The notes under the pieces are model-generated. The model did no database searches. It saw only the letters and a program-made list of their open reading frames with translations, and was not told the origin of the DNA. DNA of 5,735 bases from Methanomicrobiales archaeon (GTDB taxonomy: Archaea; Halobacteriota; Methanomicrobia; Methanomicrobiales; JACTUA01), in the NCBI GenBank assembly GCA_028678635.1, contig JAJRDC010000076.1:1-5735 (forward strand). Direction: 5' to 3'. The position numbers and the translations under genes are program-made. Below are positions 5,126 through 5,735 of this stretch, in pieces. Each line of letters opens with the position of its first letter. Position 1 is the stretch's first letter.

Positions 5126-5416
5126 TCACATCCGTGACATGGGATAACAGGGCGCATGGAGGAGGAGGATTCAGCGTGGAACCTCCGGCGACACGGTTCC
5201 TCTGCCGGGTGAGAATTCCCTGATTCTCCAGGCTGCTTTCCCTACCAAGAGTCAGGGGTTTAAGCCGCTGCAGGTGAGGCGCGGTGCGTAGCGGGGGAGT
5301 GGACCACCGAAACAAATCCCCCCTCCGCGGCCATCGTGCCATACTCTTCTTACCCCCCGCGGCGGGTCTCGCGCCATCCGTGTCAGTCGGGCCCTGTTCA
5401 CGCCATGTCCCGTACA
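5126..5416. other. Non-coding stretch with hairpins, no gene identified
   Basis: About 290 bases with no convincing gene; frames that cross it have unnatural composition. Visible structures: a hairpin at 5164-5186 (GGAGG, one bulged A, TTC, six-base loop, GAACCTCC); a larger stem at 5291-5297 with 5322-5328 (7 bp, one G-T pair) that encloses GTGGACCAC; and CCCGCGGCGGG near 5347-5357. These may be regulatory, may be a small RNA, or may reflect the high GC content. Confidence 0.4.
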
Positions 5417-5424
5417 GATAAAAG
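5417..5424 (+). promoter_or_regulatory. Probable TATA box for the methyltransferase gene
   Basis: GATAAAAG lies 35-42 bases before ATG 5459, predicting a leader of roughly 10 bases or less. No Shine-Dalgarno sequence precedes the ATG; the bases just before it are CCTCCTGT. Leaderless or near-leaderless initiation is therefore likely. Confidence 0.5.
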
Positions 5425-5458
5425 CTCATCATCCCGAACGGGCAATTTTTCCTCCTGT

Positions 5459-5735
5459 ATGAGTATCTTCGATGAGGCGTATAGCGGGGTCCCGAACTGG
5501 GAGATCGGGCGACCACAGCGGGAGTTCGTGACCCTCGAGGAGACGGGGGAGATCCACGGCGATGTCCTCGATGTCGGGTGTGGGACCGGGGAGAATGCCC
5601 TCTTTCTCGCTGAACGCGGTCACAAGGTCTGGGGAGTGGATTCTGTGCCGCGGGCGATCGAGCTCGCCCGGGAAAAGGCGCGGGAGCGCGATCTTCCCGT
5701 CACGTTCCTGGTGCAGGACGCCCTCGATATGGAGA
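5459..5735 (+). CDS. Class I SAM-dependent methyltransferase (partial, N-terminal 92 residues)
   Basis: Transfers a methyl group from S-adenosylmethionine to an unknown acceptor, probably in the cytoplasm. The frame opens at ATG 5459 (MSIFDEAYSGVPNWEIGRPQ) and runs off the right edge. Motif I is complete: VLDVGCGTGEN at 36-46, the SAM-binding glycine loop. It is followed by the acidic residue that binds the ribose (VWGVD, D61) and by VQDALD (D87), the adenine-side motif. The NWEIGRPQ opening is common in small-molecule methyltransferases of the Methyltransf_25/TehB-like group, but the substrate-specific half is missing. Full-length relatives are about 190-220 residues. Nothing odd was seen in the visible part. 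Confidence 0.92.
   Translation, partial: MSIFDEAYSGVPNWEIGRPQREFVTLEETGEIHGDVLDVGCGTGENALFLAERGHKVWGVDSVPRAIELAREKARERDLPVTFLVQDALDME

Noticed and set aside
5158..5270. Possible tRNA gene on the minus strand, from an AGCAGCCTGGA box and a GGAGGTTC...AATCCTCC T-arm-like sequence
   Set aside because: The T-loop is too long, no matching acceptor stem was found, and no anticodon arm of normal shape lies between the two boxes.
5432..5450. Terminator-like CCCGAACGGG followed by five T before the methyltransferase
   Set aside because: The stem is only 3-4 bp, and it lies between the TATA box and the start codon, so it probably overlaps the transcription start and is not a terminator.
5100..5516. 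138-residue minus-strand frame upstream of the 101-residue gene
   Set aside because: It runs across two promoters and into the opposite-strand methyltransferase start, and its composition is not protein-like.

Overview
The window looks like a piece of a GC-rich euryarchaeal chromosome. A methanogen of the Methanomicrobiales type is my best guess, but it is inferred from protein style and not proven. The archaeal evidence is: a glycyl-tRNA synthetase of the archaeal/eukaryotic kind; TATA-box sequences about 25-40 bases ahead of several starts instead of bacterial -35/-10 boxes; several apparently leaderless or near-leaderless genes; GGTGA-type ribosome binding sites; and oligo-T termination tracts.

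Layout, left to right. (1) 1-946, minus: N-terminal 315 codons of glycyl-tRNA synthetase, running off the left edge. (2) 947-1191: divergent promoter region with a clear TATA box for the gene on the right and two small inverted repeats. (3) 1192-1800, plus: 202-residue protein with two predicted helix-turn-helix segments. (4) 1801-2287: non-coding stretch with an oligo-T terminator, then a degenerate array of GC-rich hairpins arranged as direct and inverted repeats. (5) 2288-2953, plus: metallo-beta-lactamase-fold hydrolase of the UPF0173 kind. (6) 2978-3373, minus: small HNH-like zinc protein, convergent with the hydrolase across a 24-base gap that holds a hairpin. (7) 3562-4548, minus: exported trypsin-like serine protease with an intact His-Asp-Ser triad. 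(8) 4613-4762, minus: a small reading frame that looks frameshifted. (9) 4780-5085, minus: 101-residue protein of unknown function. (10) 5086-5458: mostly non-coding, carrying promoters for both flanking genes and some hairpins. (11) 5459 to the right edge, plus: N-terminus of a SAM-dependent methyltransferase.

The genes do not form an obvious single pathway. Most are single-gene units with their own promoters. The only likely transcription unit is the minus-strand run 5085 -> small frame -> protease, where the intergenic gaps are short. I found no CRISPR array, convincing tRNA or rRNA, transposase, phage gene or recognisable defence system. The most unusual items are the hairpin-repeat region 1852-2217, the probable frameshift in the small frame at 4613-4762, the degenerate HNH motif, and the start-site question for the protease.
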